Origin: Streptomyces sp. NRRL F-5123 | GTDB lineage: Bacteria; Actinomycetota; Actinomycetes; Streptomycetales; Streptomycetaceae | Direction of reading: 5' to 3' | Assembly: GCF_000721495.1 (NCBI RefSeq) | Contig: NZ_JOHY01000019.1 | Coordinates: 1 to 64,000 of the forward strand | DNA length: 64,000 nucleotides | Shown here: positions 8,648 to 17,254 of the stretch, piece after piece | Layout: every line of letters starts with the position of its first letter | Position numbering within the stretch: position 1 is the stretch's first letter | The notes under the pieces: generated by a model | Database searches by the model: none | Seen by the model: only the letters and a program-made list of their open reading frames with translations | What the model was told of the DNA's origin: nothing | Program-made: the position numbers and the translations under genes

Positions 8648-9676
8648 TCACTTCGCGCGGTTGGATGCGACGGTTTCCCGGGCGGCGCGAATGGACTCCT
8701 TGAGCGAGCCCATGGTCGCCAGGACCGCGGTGGGCTCGTACCCGCAGTGGGCCATGCAGTTGTCGCAGCGCTCGTCCTTGCCGCGGCCGTACTTGTCCCA
8801 GTCGGTCTTCTCGATCAGCTCGCGGTACGTCGGCACGTAGCCGTCCGCCATCAGGTAGCAGGGGCGCTGCCAGCCGAAGAGCGAGTAGTTCGGGATCGCC
8901 CAGGCGGTGCACGGGAAGTCCGCCTTGCCCTCCAGGAAGTCCAGGAAGAGCGGGCTGTGGTTGAGCCGCCACTTGCGCCGGTTGCCGTGGTCGAAGGCCT
9001 TCTTGAACAGCTCGCGGGTCTGCGACACGCCCAGGAAGTGGTCCTGGTCGGGAGCCTTCTCATAGGCGTAGGCGGGCGACAGCATCATCTCGTCGACCTT
9101 GAGGTCGTCGTTGAGGAAGTTCATCACCTCGATGATGGTCTGCGGCGTGTCGGTGTTGAAGAAGGTCGAGTTCGTGGTGACCCGGAAACCGCGGCGCTGG
9201 GCTTCCTTGATCGCCTCGACGGCCTCGTCGAAGGTGCCTTCCTTGGCCACCGACTCGTCGTGCCGCTCACGCATGCCGTCGATGTGCACGGTGAAGGCGA
9301 AGTAGGGCGACGGGGTGAATTTGTCGATCTTCTTGCGCAGCAGCAGGGCATTGGTGCAGAGGAAGACATACCTCTTCTTCGCCACCAGTTGGCGCACGAT
9401 CTCGTCGATCTGCGGGTGCATCAGCGGCTCGCCGCCGGCGATCGACACCATGGGGGCACCGGACTCCAGCACCGCCCCCACGGCCTGCGCGACCGGCATG
9501 CGCTGCTTGAGCACTCCCGCCGGGTGCTGGATCTTGCCGCAGCCCTCGCATTTGAGGTTGCACGCGAAGAGCGGTTCCAGCTCCACGATGAGCGGGAACT
9601 TTTCGCGCCGCCGGACCATTTTCTGTTCGAAGAGGTACGACGCGACACGGATGGTCTGACGAAGCGGCATAGCCAT
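8648..9676 (-). CDS. hpnH: Adenosyl-hopene transferase HpnH (radical SAM)
   Basis: A 342-residue radical SAM enzyme that joins a 5'-deoxyadenosyl radical to diploptene, making adenosylhopane. The cluster motif CxxxCxxC is present at Cys39, Cys43 and Cys46, with the glycine-rich SAM motif AGGEPL. Additional C-terminal cysteines (CDNCMAHC) match the HpnH/SPASM-like tail. The ATG at 9676 directly follows the TAG of the hpnG-like gene, with GGAGGTGAG upstream; a second in-frame ATG follows at once (Met-Ala-Met). In S. coelicolor I recall ispG lying between hpnH and dxs; here only a 96-bp gap is present. Confidence 0.95.
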   Translation of the reverse strand: MAMPLRQTIRVASYLFEQKMVRRREKFPLIVELEPLFACNLKCEGCGKIQHPAGVLKQRMPVAQAVGAVLESGAPMVSIAGGEPLMHPQIDEIVRQLVAKKRYVFLCTNALLLRKKIDKFTPSPYFAFTVHIDGMRERHDESVAKEGTFDEAVEAIKEAQRRGFRVTTNSTFFNTDTPQTIIEVMNFLNDDLKVDEMMLSPAYAYEKAPDQDHFLGVSQTRELFKKAFDHGNRRKWRLNHSPLFLDFLEGKADFPCTAWAIPNYSLFGWQRPCYLMADGYVPTYRELIEKTDWDKYGRGKDERCDNCMAHCGYEPTAVLATMGSLKESIRAARETVASNRAK

Positions 9677-10288
9677 CTAGCTCACCTCCGGGGGAGCAGT
9701 GGTAGTGCGGTGCCAATCGAGAAAGGCAGGAACAAGATCTCTGAGCACCCGGAATGCGATGATCCCGGTGCGCAGTGTGCCGACGCGCACGAGTTCGTAT
9801 TCGGGCGTGTCGACGACGACGCGTGCCGCGGCGATGTGCCGCACCCCTTGGGCGAGTGCGGCGCGCCGCATGGCGGCAGACTCCATGTCCACGGCGATGG
9901 CACCCTTCGCCGCCAGCGCGGCGCGCTCGGCGCCCCGCACGACATGGTCGGACTCGGCCAGCGGGCCGGTGTGCACGGTGTGACCCGCGGCCTTGAGCGC
10001 GGCGGCGAGCGCCTCGCTCTCGTGGCCCTCGTCGGAGACCACGACGTCGCCCGGCCGCATGCCCGGGGCGAGGCCCGCGCAGAAGCCGGTCGTGAGGACG
10101 GCCGCATCGCGCCGCGCGGGGTCGCGCAGTGCGTCGCGTACGGCCGTTTCCGCGGCTGTCGGTCCCATGCCGGTACGCAGCACGGTGACCGGGTGTGCGG
10201 TGGCGGCTCTCGCCGCGCCCCTGCGCAGCGCGAAGCGCTCGATGCGCAGGGCGCACACCACCAGCAGCGGAGGTCGGGGACGGCCCAC
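9677..10288 (-). CDS. hpnG: HpnG-like nucleoside phosphorylase
   Basis: A 203-residue member of the purine-nucleoside phosphorylase/MTA-SAH nucleosidase fold. The family signature AVDMESAAMRRA is visible near residue 134, and a glycine-rich TTGFCAGLAPG segment lies upstream. In hopanoid biosynthesis this step removes adenine from adenosylhopane, giving ribosylhopane (phosphate). The GTG start at 10288 lies three bases after the shc stop and its stop abuts the hpnH ATG, so it sits inside the operon in the expected order. A cytoplasmic enzyme; function comes from fold plus context. Confidence 0.85.
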   Translation of the reverse strand: MGRPRPPLLVVCALRIERFALRRGAARAATAHPVTVLRTGMGPTAAETAVRDALRDPARRDAAVLTTGFCAGLAPGMRPGDVVVSDEGHESEALAAALKAAGHTVHTGPLAESDHVVRGAERAALAAKGAIAVDMESAAMRRAALAQGVRHIAAARVVVDTPEYELVRVGTLRTGIIAFRVLRDLVPAFLDWHRTTTAPPEVS

Positions 10289-10291
10289 GCC

Positions 10292-12313
10292 CTAGGCCCC
10301 CTTCCCGGCGCCCGCGGTGGCCGGGGCGGTGTGCACCGCGGCCCCGAGCGGCTCGCGGCGGGCGTAGCGGCCCAGCGCGGTGAGCGGGAAGACCATCCGG
10401 TAGAGGTGGTAGTTGATGGAGAAATCACGAGGGAAGCCGGTGCCGGTGAAGAACGGCTCGTCCCACGAGCCGTCCGGCAGCTGGGTGTCGGCCAGCCAGC
10501 GCACCCCGCGCTCGACGGCCTCGGTGTCCCGCCGCCCGGCGGCCAGCAGTGCCATCAGCGCCCACGCCGTCTGCGAGGCGGTGGAGGAACCGCGGCCGGC
10601 CCATTCCAGGTCGGAGTACGAGCGCAGGTCCTCGCCCCAGCCGCCGTCGGCGTTCTGCACCGACTCCAGCCAGTCGACGGCCCGGCGGATCGCCGGGTGG
10701 TCCGGGCCCAGCCCGGCCGCGGCGAGTGCGGGGACGGCCGAGCCCGTGCCGTAGATGTAGTTGACGCCCCAGCGGCCGAACCAGGCGCCGTTCTCCTCCT
10801 GCTCGGCGAGCAGCCATTCGATGCCGGTACGGGCGTGCCGGTCGTGCTGGATGCCGAGCGCGGCCATCATCTCCACGACGTGCGCGGTGACGTCGGCGGA
10901 GGGCGGGTCGATGACCTCGCCGAAGTCGCAGAAGGGCAGCCGGTTGGGGAAGGGGCTGGTGTTGTCGGCGTCGAAGGCGCCCCAGGCGCCGTTGCGGGAC
11001 TGCATGCCGACCGTCCAGCGCACCGCCCGGTCCACGGCGGTGTCGATACGGGCCTGGTCCGGGTGGGCGACCCGGCGCAGCGCGAGCACCACCTCGGCGG
11101 TGTCGTCGATGTCCGGGTAGTTGTCGTTGTGGAACTCGAAGGCCCAGCCGCCCGGGGGAAGCTCCGGGCGCTGGACCGACCAGTCGCCGGGGCGGGTGAT
11201 CTGCTCGTCCAGCAGCCAGTCGGCGGACTTGACGAGCGAGGGGTGGTCGGCGGGCACCCCGGCGTCGGCGAGCGCGATGGTGGCGAGGCAGGTGTCCCAC
11301 ACCGGGGACTGGCAGGCCTCGATCATCCGCACTCCCTCCTGGGGCCATACGGCGAAACGATCCAGCGACTCGAGTCCGGCCTTGAGCACCGGGTGGTCGA
11401 GGTCGTACCCCAGCAGATGCAGCGCGATGACCGAGTAGACGGCCGGCGGCTGGATGCCGCCCCAGCAGCCGTCGGACTCCTGGCGCTCGATGATCCAGCG
11501 GGCGCACGCGTTCATGGCGCTGCGGCGCAGCGGGCGCGGGCTGAAGCGGCGGTAGGCGTGCAGCACCTGGTCCAGCCGCTGGAAGACGCCGTCCCAGCTG
11601 GTGATCGAGGCGCGGCGCTGCTTGGGGCTGGGCCGGCTGGGGTCCAGATGGAGCTCGTCGATGCCGAACGGCGCCGGGCGCACCGGGCGCAGCGCGCCCA
11701 CGATGGTGAGCGGCACGATGGTCTGCCTGGCCCAGCAGCCGAACGAGTAGATGTTCAGCGGCATCCACTTGGGCAGGTAGATGACCTCGGGCGGCATCTC
11801 CGGCAGGTCGTCCCAGTCCCACCAGCCGAAGAGGGCCAGCCAGATCCGGGTGAAGACCCGGCTGGCAGCGACCCCGCCCTCGCCGCGGGACCACTTCGCG
11901 GCCTGCGACATGTGCGCCTCTTCCGGCGAGTCGCCGGCGAGCCGGAGCGCGACGTAGGCCTCGACGGTCGCCGACAGGTCACCCGGTCCGCCGTGGAAGG
12001 TCGGCCAGGAGCCGTCCTCGCGCTGCTGGGAGCGGATCCAGCGGGCGGAGGCGGCGATCGTGCGAGCGTCCAGGATGCCGAGGAACTGCCGCAGCAGCAG
12101 GTCCTCGGCATCCATGGTCACGTTGGTCTCGAGGTCGCCTTTCCACCATCCGTCAGGGTGCTGCCGCGCCAGGAGGTGGTCTGCGGCGCGCTGCACGGCA
12201 CGCTGCACCGCCGCCTCGGTGCCGCCGGCTGGAAGAGACTCCGGGTCCGAGGTGCTGGCCGAAGGTGTCCGGTGGGTTGGCGAACCTGGACTGCCATCGG
12301 TCGTCGCTGTCAT
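10292..12313 (-). CDS. shc: Squalene-hopene cyclase
   Basis: A 673-residue class II triterpene cyclase that folds squalene into hopene/hopanol at the membrane face. The protonating motif DIDDTA is at 401-406, with Asp403 the likely proton donor. Several QW repeats are readable, for example QREDGSW, QESDGCWGG and QNADGGWGE. Length is close to the family's roughly 630-680. The ATG at 12313 follows AAGGGGAAGCC. It is separated from the polyprenyl synthase by 99 bases, the largest gap in the upper operon, so an internal promoter is possible. Confidence 0.97.
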   Translation of the reverse strand: MTATTDGSPGSPTHRTPSASTSDPESLPAGGTEAAVQRAVQRAADHLLARQHPDGWWKGDLETNVTMDAEDLLLRQFLGILDARTIAASARWIRSQQREDGSWPTFHGGPGDLSATVEAYVALRLAGDSPEEAHMSQAAKWSRGEGGVAASRVFTRIWLALFGWWDWDDLPEMPPEVIYLPKWMPLNIYSFGCWARQTIVPLTIVGALRPVRPAPFGIDELHLDPSRPSPKQRRASITSWDGVFQRLDQVLHAYRRFSPRPLRRSAMNACARWIIERQESDGCWGGIQPPAVYSVIALHLLGYDLDHPVLKAGLESLDRFAVWPQEGVRMIEACQSPVWDTCLATIALADAGVPADHPSLVKSADWLLDEQITRPGDWSVQRPELPPGGWAFEFHNDNYPDIDDTAEVVLALRRVAHPDQARIDTAVDRAVRWTVGMQSRNGAWGAFDADNTSPFPNRLPFCDFGEVIDPPSADVTAHVVEMMAALGIQHDRHARTGIEWLLAEQEENGAWFGRWGVNYIYGTGSAVPALAAAGLGPDHPAIRRAVDWLESVQNADGGWGEDLRSYSDLEWAGRGSSTASQTAWALMALLAAGRRDTEAVERGVRWLADTQLPDGSWDEPFFTGTGFPRDFSINYHLYRMVFPLTALGRYARREPLGAAVHTAPATAGAGKGA

Positions 12314-12412
12314 GGCTTCCCCTTTGCAGTTGAGACTTCTGCGGTGTTGGGGCGGCCGTCGGCCGTCACATGCGAGGGACCGGCGACGTCAGCGCTCCAC
12401 GTTGGTACTTCT

Positions 12413-13483
12413 TTACTTCTCGCGGACCACCACAAAATCCGCAAGACCCACGAGCTTACGTTTGATTCCTTCCGGCATATCCATTTTGTCCAGTGCGGCG
12501 ATGGCAGTCGCATACTGCCTCCGGGCCTCTTCCGAGGTCCATTCCCGCCCACCGGCCTCTTCGATCAACGCCGCGCGCAGGGCGAACTCTTCCTCGCTGA
12601 AGGCACCGGTTTCAGGATTCTTCGCATCCGCCGCCAGCAGTTCACCCAGCCGCTCGGACGCGGGGCCGCCGGCGTCCAGCGCGGCGACCACGGGCAGCGA
12701 CTTCTTGCGCTGCCGCAGGTCGCTCCAGGTCTGCTTGCCGGTGCTCGCGGGGTCGCCCCAGATGCCGAGCAGGTCGTCGATCGCCTGGAAGGCCAGGCCC
12801 AGGTGGTAGCCGTACTCCTCCAGCGCGTCGGCGTCCGCCTCGGAGGCGCCGCCGAGCACCGCGCCGATGGAGGAGGCGCAGGCCAGCAGCGCGCCGGTCT
12901 TCTTGCCCTCCATGTCGAGGCACTCCTGGACGCTGACGCGCTCGCGGTGCTCGAAGGAGATGTCCTCGGCCTGACCGTCGATCAGCCGGCGGGTGGCGGT
13001 GGTCAGCCGGCGGGTGGCGCGGCCGGCCTCCGCCGTGCCCTGCTCCAGCAGGATCTCGTTGGCGAGCGCGAAGAGCGCGTCGCCGACCAGGATCGCCTGG
13101 GCCGGGCCGTGCACCTTCCACACCGTGTCGCGGTGCCGGCGTTGCTCGTCACCGTCCATCAGGTCGTCGTGCAGCAGGGAGAAGTTGTGCACCAGCTCCG
13201 TCGCGACCGCGCCGGGGATGCCGACTTCCGCGGGCGCACCCGCGGCCTGCGCCGACAGCAGGGCGAGCGCGGGGCGCACGGCCTTGCCGCCGTCGCCTTC
13301 CGCGGGCTGCCCCGTCTGGTCGATCCAGCCGAAGTGGTAGGACGCGACGGTGTCCATCGGCGGTGCGAGGCGTGCGACTGCCGCGCGGAGCACTGGTGTG
13401 GTCAGGGTGCGGCCGTCTTCCAGTAGCGCGATGACGCCGGCAGCGGTCACGATTTCTCCTCGGGTTGCACCAATAGCACTCAT
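12413..13483 (-). CDS. Polyprenyl diphosphate synthase (FPP/GGPP type)
   Basis: A 356-residue trans-isoprenyl diphosphate synthase supplying the allylic diphosphate for squalene synthesis. The first Asp-rich motif DDLMD is at 106-110. The second is DDLLG (236-240) rather than DDxxD, the common actinobacterial form. The lysine/arginine pair GGKAVRP is present. The ATG overlaps the hpnE stop (ATGA) with GGAGGCGGC upstream. Chain length (C15 or C20) cannot be settled by eye; FPP fits the pathway. Confidence 0.9.
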   Translation of the reverse strand: MSAIGATRGEIVTAAGVIALLEDGRTLTTPVLRAAVARLAPPMDTVASYHFGWIDQTGQPAEGDGGKAVRPALALLSAQAAGAPAEVGIPGAVATELVHNFSLLHDDLMDGDEQRRHRDTVWKVHGPAQAILVGDALFALANEILLEQGTAEAGRATRRLTTATRRLIDGQAEDISFEHRERVSVQECLDMEGKKTGALLACASSIGAVLGGASEADADALEEYGYHLGLAFQAIDDLLGIWGDPASTGKQTWSDLRQRKKSLPVVAALDAGGPASERLGELLAADAKNPETGAFSEEEFALRAALIEEAGGREWTSEEARRQYATAIAALDKMDMPEGIKRKLVGLADFVVVREK

Positions 13484-14889
13484 GCCGCCTCCAGGACGCC
13501 GTTGTCAACGGGCATGCCGAGGGCGGACAACGCTTCTGCGGAGGCGTGCAGCCCGCTGCGCACCGCGCCCTCCATGGTCGCGGGCCAGCCCGTCGCGGTC
13601 CACGCCCCGGCCAGGTAGAGGCCGGGGGCGCGGGTGACGGGGCCGGGCCGCAGCGCGCCCACCCCGGGGGCGGGCGCGAAGGTGGCGGTGCGCTCCCGGG
13701 TCACGAAGACCTCGCGCACCGCGGCACCGCGGGCGTCGGGCAGGACGCGTTCCAGCTCGGGCAGGTAGCGGTCGCGCAGGACGGCGACCGGCAGGTCGAT
13801 CTCGTCCTCGACGGCCGACTGGGAGACGGCCACGTACTGGCCGCCGCCGGTCAGGCCCGAGCTCTCCGTGCGGTCGAAGACCCACTGGACGGGGCTGCCG
13901 AGAGCCGCGACGAACGGCTCGTGGAGCACCTTCCTGTCGTAGATCACATGGACATTCAGGATGGGCGCGGTACCGATCTGCAACAGCTTTTCCGGATGCT
14001 GGACGGCGCCTTCCGGCAGCAGGCCGTGCGCCTCGCGCTGCGGCACCGCCAGCACCACGGTGTCGGCCGCCAGTTCGGCGCACCGCCCGGGGCCCGTCTC
14101 CAGCTCCACCTGCCAGCCGCCGCCGGGCGCGGGGCGCAGGGCCGTGGCGCGGGTGCGCAGCATCGTGGTGACGCCGGCCTTGTCCAGCGCGGTGCGGCCG
14201 CGGCCGTCGTGCAGCTCGCCGAGCGGGGCCTTGGCCCAGCCGATGTCGGACGCGCCCGGGTCGGTCAGCAGGCCGGTCTTGAACACCATCGCGGCCAGCG
14301 CCAGCGAGGAGTGCGCGGCCGTCGCGTTGAGCGTGGCGACGCCGACCAGATCCCACAGCGCCTCGATGGTGCGGGCGGACTGGCCGCGGGCGGCGAGCCA
14401 GCTCCCGAAGTCGATGTCGTCGAGCGCGGGGTCGGCCAGGTCGAGGCCGCGCAGCGCCAGGGCGGCGCGGCCGACCGAGGCGCGCTCGCGCAGCGACATG
14501 TGCGGGTAGCGGGCCAGGCTCGCCGCCAGGTGCAGCGGCACCGGCAGGCCGGCCCGGCTCAGCCGCCCGGTGCGGCCGCTGGCCACGTCGTACACCGGTA
14601 CGTCGAGCCGGTCCTGGAGGTGCACCAGGTCGCGGGCGTCGATCCGGTCCAGGAACCACTGGTAGGCGGTGCAGCAGCGCAGGAAGACGTGCTGGCCGTT
14701 GTCCACCGTCAGGTCGCCGCGCTTGAAGGAGAAGGCGAGGCCGCCCAGCCGGGGCCGGGCCTCGGTGAGGGTGACGGACACCCCGGCGTCGGCCAGCCGC
14801 AGCGCCGCGGTGACGCCCGCGAGCCCGCCGCCGACGACGACGGCCGTGCGGCCGGGCGCCTGCTCACGCAAGGCCTGTGGCGCGGTCAT
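13480..14889 (-). CDS. hpnE: Hydroxysqualene dehydroxylase HpnE
   Basis: A 469-residue FAD-dependent oxidoreductase of the phytoene desaturase/amine oxidase fold. The dinucleotide-binding motif VVVGGGLAGVTAA is at residues about 17-29, followed by an acidic TEARPRLGG that binds the FAD ribose, and a C-terminal GLYLAGAW..TG motif. HpnE reduces hydroxysqualene to squalene in the HpnCDE route. It overlaps both neighbours by four bases: the small ORF upstream and the polyprenyl synthase downstream. It is probably peripheral to the membrane. Confidence 0.93.
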   Translation of the reverse strand: MTAPQALREQAPGRTAVVVGGGLAGVTAALRLADAGVSVTLTEARPRLGGLAFSFKRGDLTVDNGQHVFLRCCTAYQWFLDRIDARDLVHLQDRLDVPVYDVASGRTGRLSRAGLPVPLHLAASLARYPHMSLRERASVGRAALALRGLDLADPALDDIDFGSWLAARGQSARTIEALWDLVGVATLNATAAHSSLALAAMVFKTGLLTDPGASDIGWAKAPLGELHDGRGRTALDKAGVTTMLRTRATALRPAPGGGWQVELETGPGRCAELAADTVVLAVPQREAHGLLPEGAVQHPEKLLQIGTAPILNVHVIYDRKVLHEPFVAALGSPVQWVFDRTESSGLTGGGQYVAVSQSAVEDEIDLPVAVLRDRYLPELERVLPDARGAAVREVFVTRERTATFAPAPGVGALRPGPVTRAPGLYLAGAWTATGWPATMEGAVRSGLHASAEALSALGMPVDNGVLEAA

Positions 14890-15089
14890 TCACCCTCCCC
14901 TCGTACCTGGTGTCCGACCCGGTCTCTGACCTGGTCTTCCGCCGTGCGCCGCGGGCTGCGGCACACCGTCGCGGGAGGGGACGCGAAGGAGCGGTGGCAG
15001 GTTGCCTGGCGCCGTGCGGGCGCCGGGAGGTGATGTTCCGTCTGCTGTGCCGCGTGCCGTGGACCCGCGCATCCGCGGGTGGGTCTCAT
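14886..15089 (-). CDS. Small ORF between hpnD and hpnE, possibly DUF6380-like
   Basis: A 67-codon frame whose ATG overlaps the hpnD stop (ATGA) and whose TGA overlaps the hpnE ATG (ATGA). Such precise coupling at both ends argues that it is translated. The product is basic and has no membrane segment. The middle (RRQATCHRSF..TVCRSP) vaguely recalls the tiny DUF6380 family I associate with this position in Streptomyces hopanoid operons, but that is a memory-based guess. It may act only as a translational bridge between hpnD and hpnE. Confidence 0.55.
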   Translation of the reverse strand: MRPTRGCAGPRHAAQQTEHHLPAPARRQATCHRSFASPPATVCRSPRRTAEDQVRDRVGHQVRGEGE

Positions 15090-16033
15090 CTGTCACCCCG
15101 TGGGGCACGGGAGGCGACCAGGCGCGCGTCGAGGCCCGCGAGTCCGCGGACGGCGACATAGGCCTTCTCCCGGCCGGGCAGCGACACCCGGCCGCGCAGC
15201 ACGGCGTCGGGGTCGGCCGCGATCCGCTCCAGCAACCGGCGGTAGATGCCCGCCATGGCCGACACGCAGGCGCCGCTGCGCCGGTCGAGCATGGGCAGCA
15301 GCCGGTAGCCGGTGGCGAAGAGTGCGCGGGCCCGGCGCACTTCGAATTCGACCAGGCCGGCGAAATCGGATCCGGGCGGCGCGACGTCGCCGTGGAAACC
15401 GGCGGCGCAGCCGAATTTCGCCAGATCCTGGGCAGGCAGATACGTCCGTCCGTTGCCCGCGTCCTCGCGGACGTCGCGCAGGATGTTGGTGAGTTGCAGA
15501 GCGAGGCCGAGCGTGTCGGCGTATTCGGCGGCACGTACATGATCGTGCCCATTTACGGTGCCGAACACGCCCAGCGACAGCCGTCCGATGGCACCTGCCA
15601 CACAGCGGCAGTAAACGGCCAGGTCGTCCCAGGTCTCGTAGGACTCGCCGCGGACATCCATCAGAACGCCGTCGATGAGTTCGTCCAGGCCTTCGAGCGG
15701 AATGGGGAATACCCGCGCCGCGTCGGCGAGGGCGACCGCGACCGGATCGGTGTCGTCCTCCCGGACCTCGCCGCCGCGCACCCGGGTGAGCAGGTTGCGG
15801 GTGGACTCCAGGCGTTCGATTTTCTCGGCCGGTGCGAGATCACCGTCACCGATGTCGTCGACCCGCCGGGAGAAGGCGTAGAGGGCCGACATGGCCTGCC
15901 GCTTTGCGGCGGGCAGCAGCCGGATCCCATAGGCGAAGTTGCGGGCCTCGTGGCCGGTCACGGCCTCGCAGTACTTGTATGCAGCAAGTACCGGACCGGA
16001 CGTGTGGGCGGAACCGCTCACGGTCCTGCTCAC
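15086..16033 (-). CDS. hpnD: Presqualene diphosphate synthase HpnD
   Basis: A 315-residue squalene/phytoene synthase-fold enzyme condensing two FPP to presqualene diphosphate. Both Mg-binding aspartate motifs are visible: DDIGD at 59-63 and DVRED at 187-191, followed by GNGRTYLP. The GTG start at 16033 overlaps the hpnC stop (GTGA). Order and pairing with hpnC and hpnE decide the subfamily call over phytoene synthase. It is cytosolic, working at the membrane surface. Confidence 0.93.
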   Translation of the reverse strand: MSRTVSGSAHTSGPVLAAYKYCEAVTGHEARNFAYGIRLLPAAKRQAMSALYAFSRRVDDIGDGDLAPAEKIERLESTRNLLTRVRGGEVREDDTDPVAVALADAARVFPIPLEGLDELIDGVLMDVRGESYETWDDLAVYCRCVAGAIGRLSLGVFGTVNGHDHVRAAEYADTLGLALQLTNILRDVREDAGNGRTYLPAQDLAKFGCAAGFHGDVAPPGSDFAGLVEFEVRRARALFATGYRLLPMLDRRSGACVSAMAGIYRRLLERIAADPDAVLRGRVSLPGREKAYVAVRGLAGLDARLVASRAPRGDR

Positions 16034-16923
16034 CCCTCTCTTCGCAATGTCGACCCCACTTCGCGCAGCAGGCCGCTCTTGGTGGCTTTGGGCGAACCCG
16101 CAAGCACGTCGTATCCGGCCAGCTCGACCGATTTCAGCGCCGCGCGCCCGCCGCCCACGAATCCCGCGAGCAACAGCCGAAGCCTGCCACGGACGCTACC
16201 CACGAGGGGAGCACCTTCGTACAACAGCTCGCGGGCGCGTTCGGCCTCGAACGCGACCAGCGCCTTCACCTGCGGACCGGCCTGCGGTTGTGCGAGGTCG
16301 GCCTCGTCCACCGCGTAGCGTTTCATGTCCTCCGCAGGCAGATACACCCGGTCCCGGGCGAGATCCTCCGCGACGTCTTGGATATGCTCGACGATTTGCA
16401 GGGCGGTGCACACGGCGTCGGAGCGCCGCACCCTTTCCGGCGTCGAGGTGCCGGTGATGGACAGCACGAGGCGGCCCACCGGATTGGCGGACAGCTCGCA
16501 GTAGGCGAGCAGGTCCGCGTAGGTCGCGTAGCGCGCGACACTCTGGTCCTGGCGGTTGGCCGCGATCAGGCCCAGGAAGGGCTCGGGCGTCAGGGCGTGC
16601 TTGCGCACGGTGGGGCGCAGCGCCCGCAGCAGCGGGTGCGACGGCTCGCCGGTGCCGGAGAAGACCCGCCCCAGGTCGGCCTCGAAGGCGTCCAGCATGG
16701 CGATCCGGTCGTCGGCCGCCTCCGGCTCCAGACCCAGCAGGACGGCGTCCGGACGGCCGCCGTCGGCGAGGTCGCCGTCGCCGATGTCGTCCACCAGCCG
16801 GGCGAACCCGTAGACCGCCGTGAGGTCCTGGCGCCAGGCGCGCGGCAGGAAGACCGGGGCCACGGGGAAGTTCTCGCGCGCGGCCTTGTCCAGAACGGCC
16901 CGGGACGTGTCGCCCGCGGTCAC
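16030..16923 (-). CDS. hpnC: Hydroxysqualene synthase HpnC
   Basis: A 297-residue squalene/phytoene synthase-fold enzyme turning presqualene diphosphate into hydroxysqualene. The first Asp motif DDIGD is at 45-49. The second region reads DVAEDLARDRVYLP, matching HpnC rather than HpnD. It is first in the operon. GTG 16923 is the only available upstream start and has no clear Shine-Dalgarno, so a leaderless or weakly translated mRNA is possible. Confidence 0.92.
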   Translation of the reverse strand: MTAGDTSRAVLDKAARENFPVAPVFLPRAWRQDLTAVYGFARLVDDIGDGDLADGGRPDAVLLGLEPEAADDRIAMLDAFEADLGRVFSGTGEPSHPLLRALRPTVRKHALTPEPFLGLIAANRQDQSVARYATYADLLAYCELSANPVGRLVLSITGTSTPERVRRSDAVCTALQIVEHIQDVAEDLARDRVYLPAEDMKRYAVDEADLAQPQAGPQVKALVAFEAERARELLYEGAPLVGSVRGRLRLLLAGFVGGGRAALKSVELAGYDVLAGSPKATKSGLLREVGSTLRREG

Positions 16924-17254
16924 CGCGGGCTGCCCGGCAGACAGGCGGGACGGGTGCCCCGGAGCAGGATGGTCCCATTCGTCATGGCCGCCACATCCCC
17001 CGTTCTACACCGCCCGGACGAATCTTCCCATTTCGGACACGCCGCCGTGCCGGGCGTCCGGCACCCGGTTTCGATCTTGAAAGGGCTCCCCAGCACCGGT
17101 ACAGCTTACGTCGGGCAACGCTCAGGCGTACGCCGGGGGCGCCCCCTGCCGCGTGGGACCGCGGCACCGCCCGCGGCGGCACAGCACGCGCCCCCCGCCG
17201 GAGGTTCCGGCGGGGGGCGGAAGGGGCGGCGGGCCGCCCGTGGGTACGCGGGGG
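16924..17254. other. Intergenic region upstream of the hopanoid operon
   Basis: A 331-base gap that must hold the hopanoid operon promoter (reading left) and the terminator of the exporter operon (17189-17219). A weak inverted element TTTCGATCTTGAAA lies at 17070-17083. I could not assign convincing -35/-10 boxes. No conserved small ORF is seen. Confidence 0.5.
17189..17219. terminator. Perfect 14-bp GC hairpin, terminator of exporter operon
   Basis: Arms CGCCCCCCGCCGGA and TCCGGCGGGGGGCG enclose the loop GGT. It lies 35 bases beyond the stop of the ABC ATPase gene on the minus strand. There is no T-tract, typical of actinobacterial terminators. Confidence 0.75.

Noticed and set aside
5360..13426. 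Very long open frame (2688 codons) on the plus strand through the hopanoid operon
   Set aside because: It is antisense to well-recognised hpn genes and composed of GC-skew-driven low-complexity residues. In such GC-rich DNA, antisense frames stay open by codon bias.
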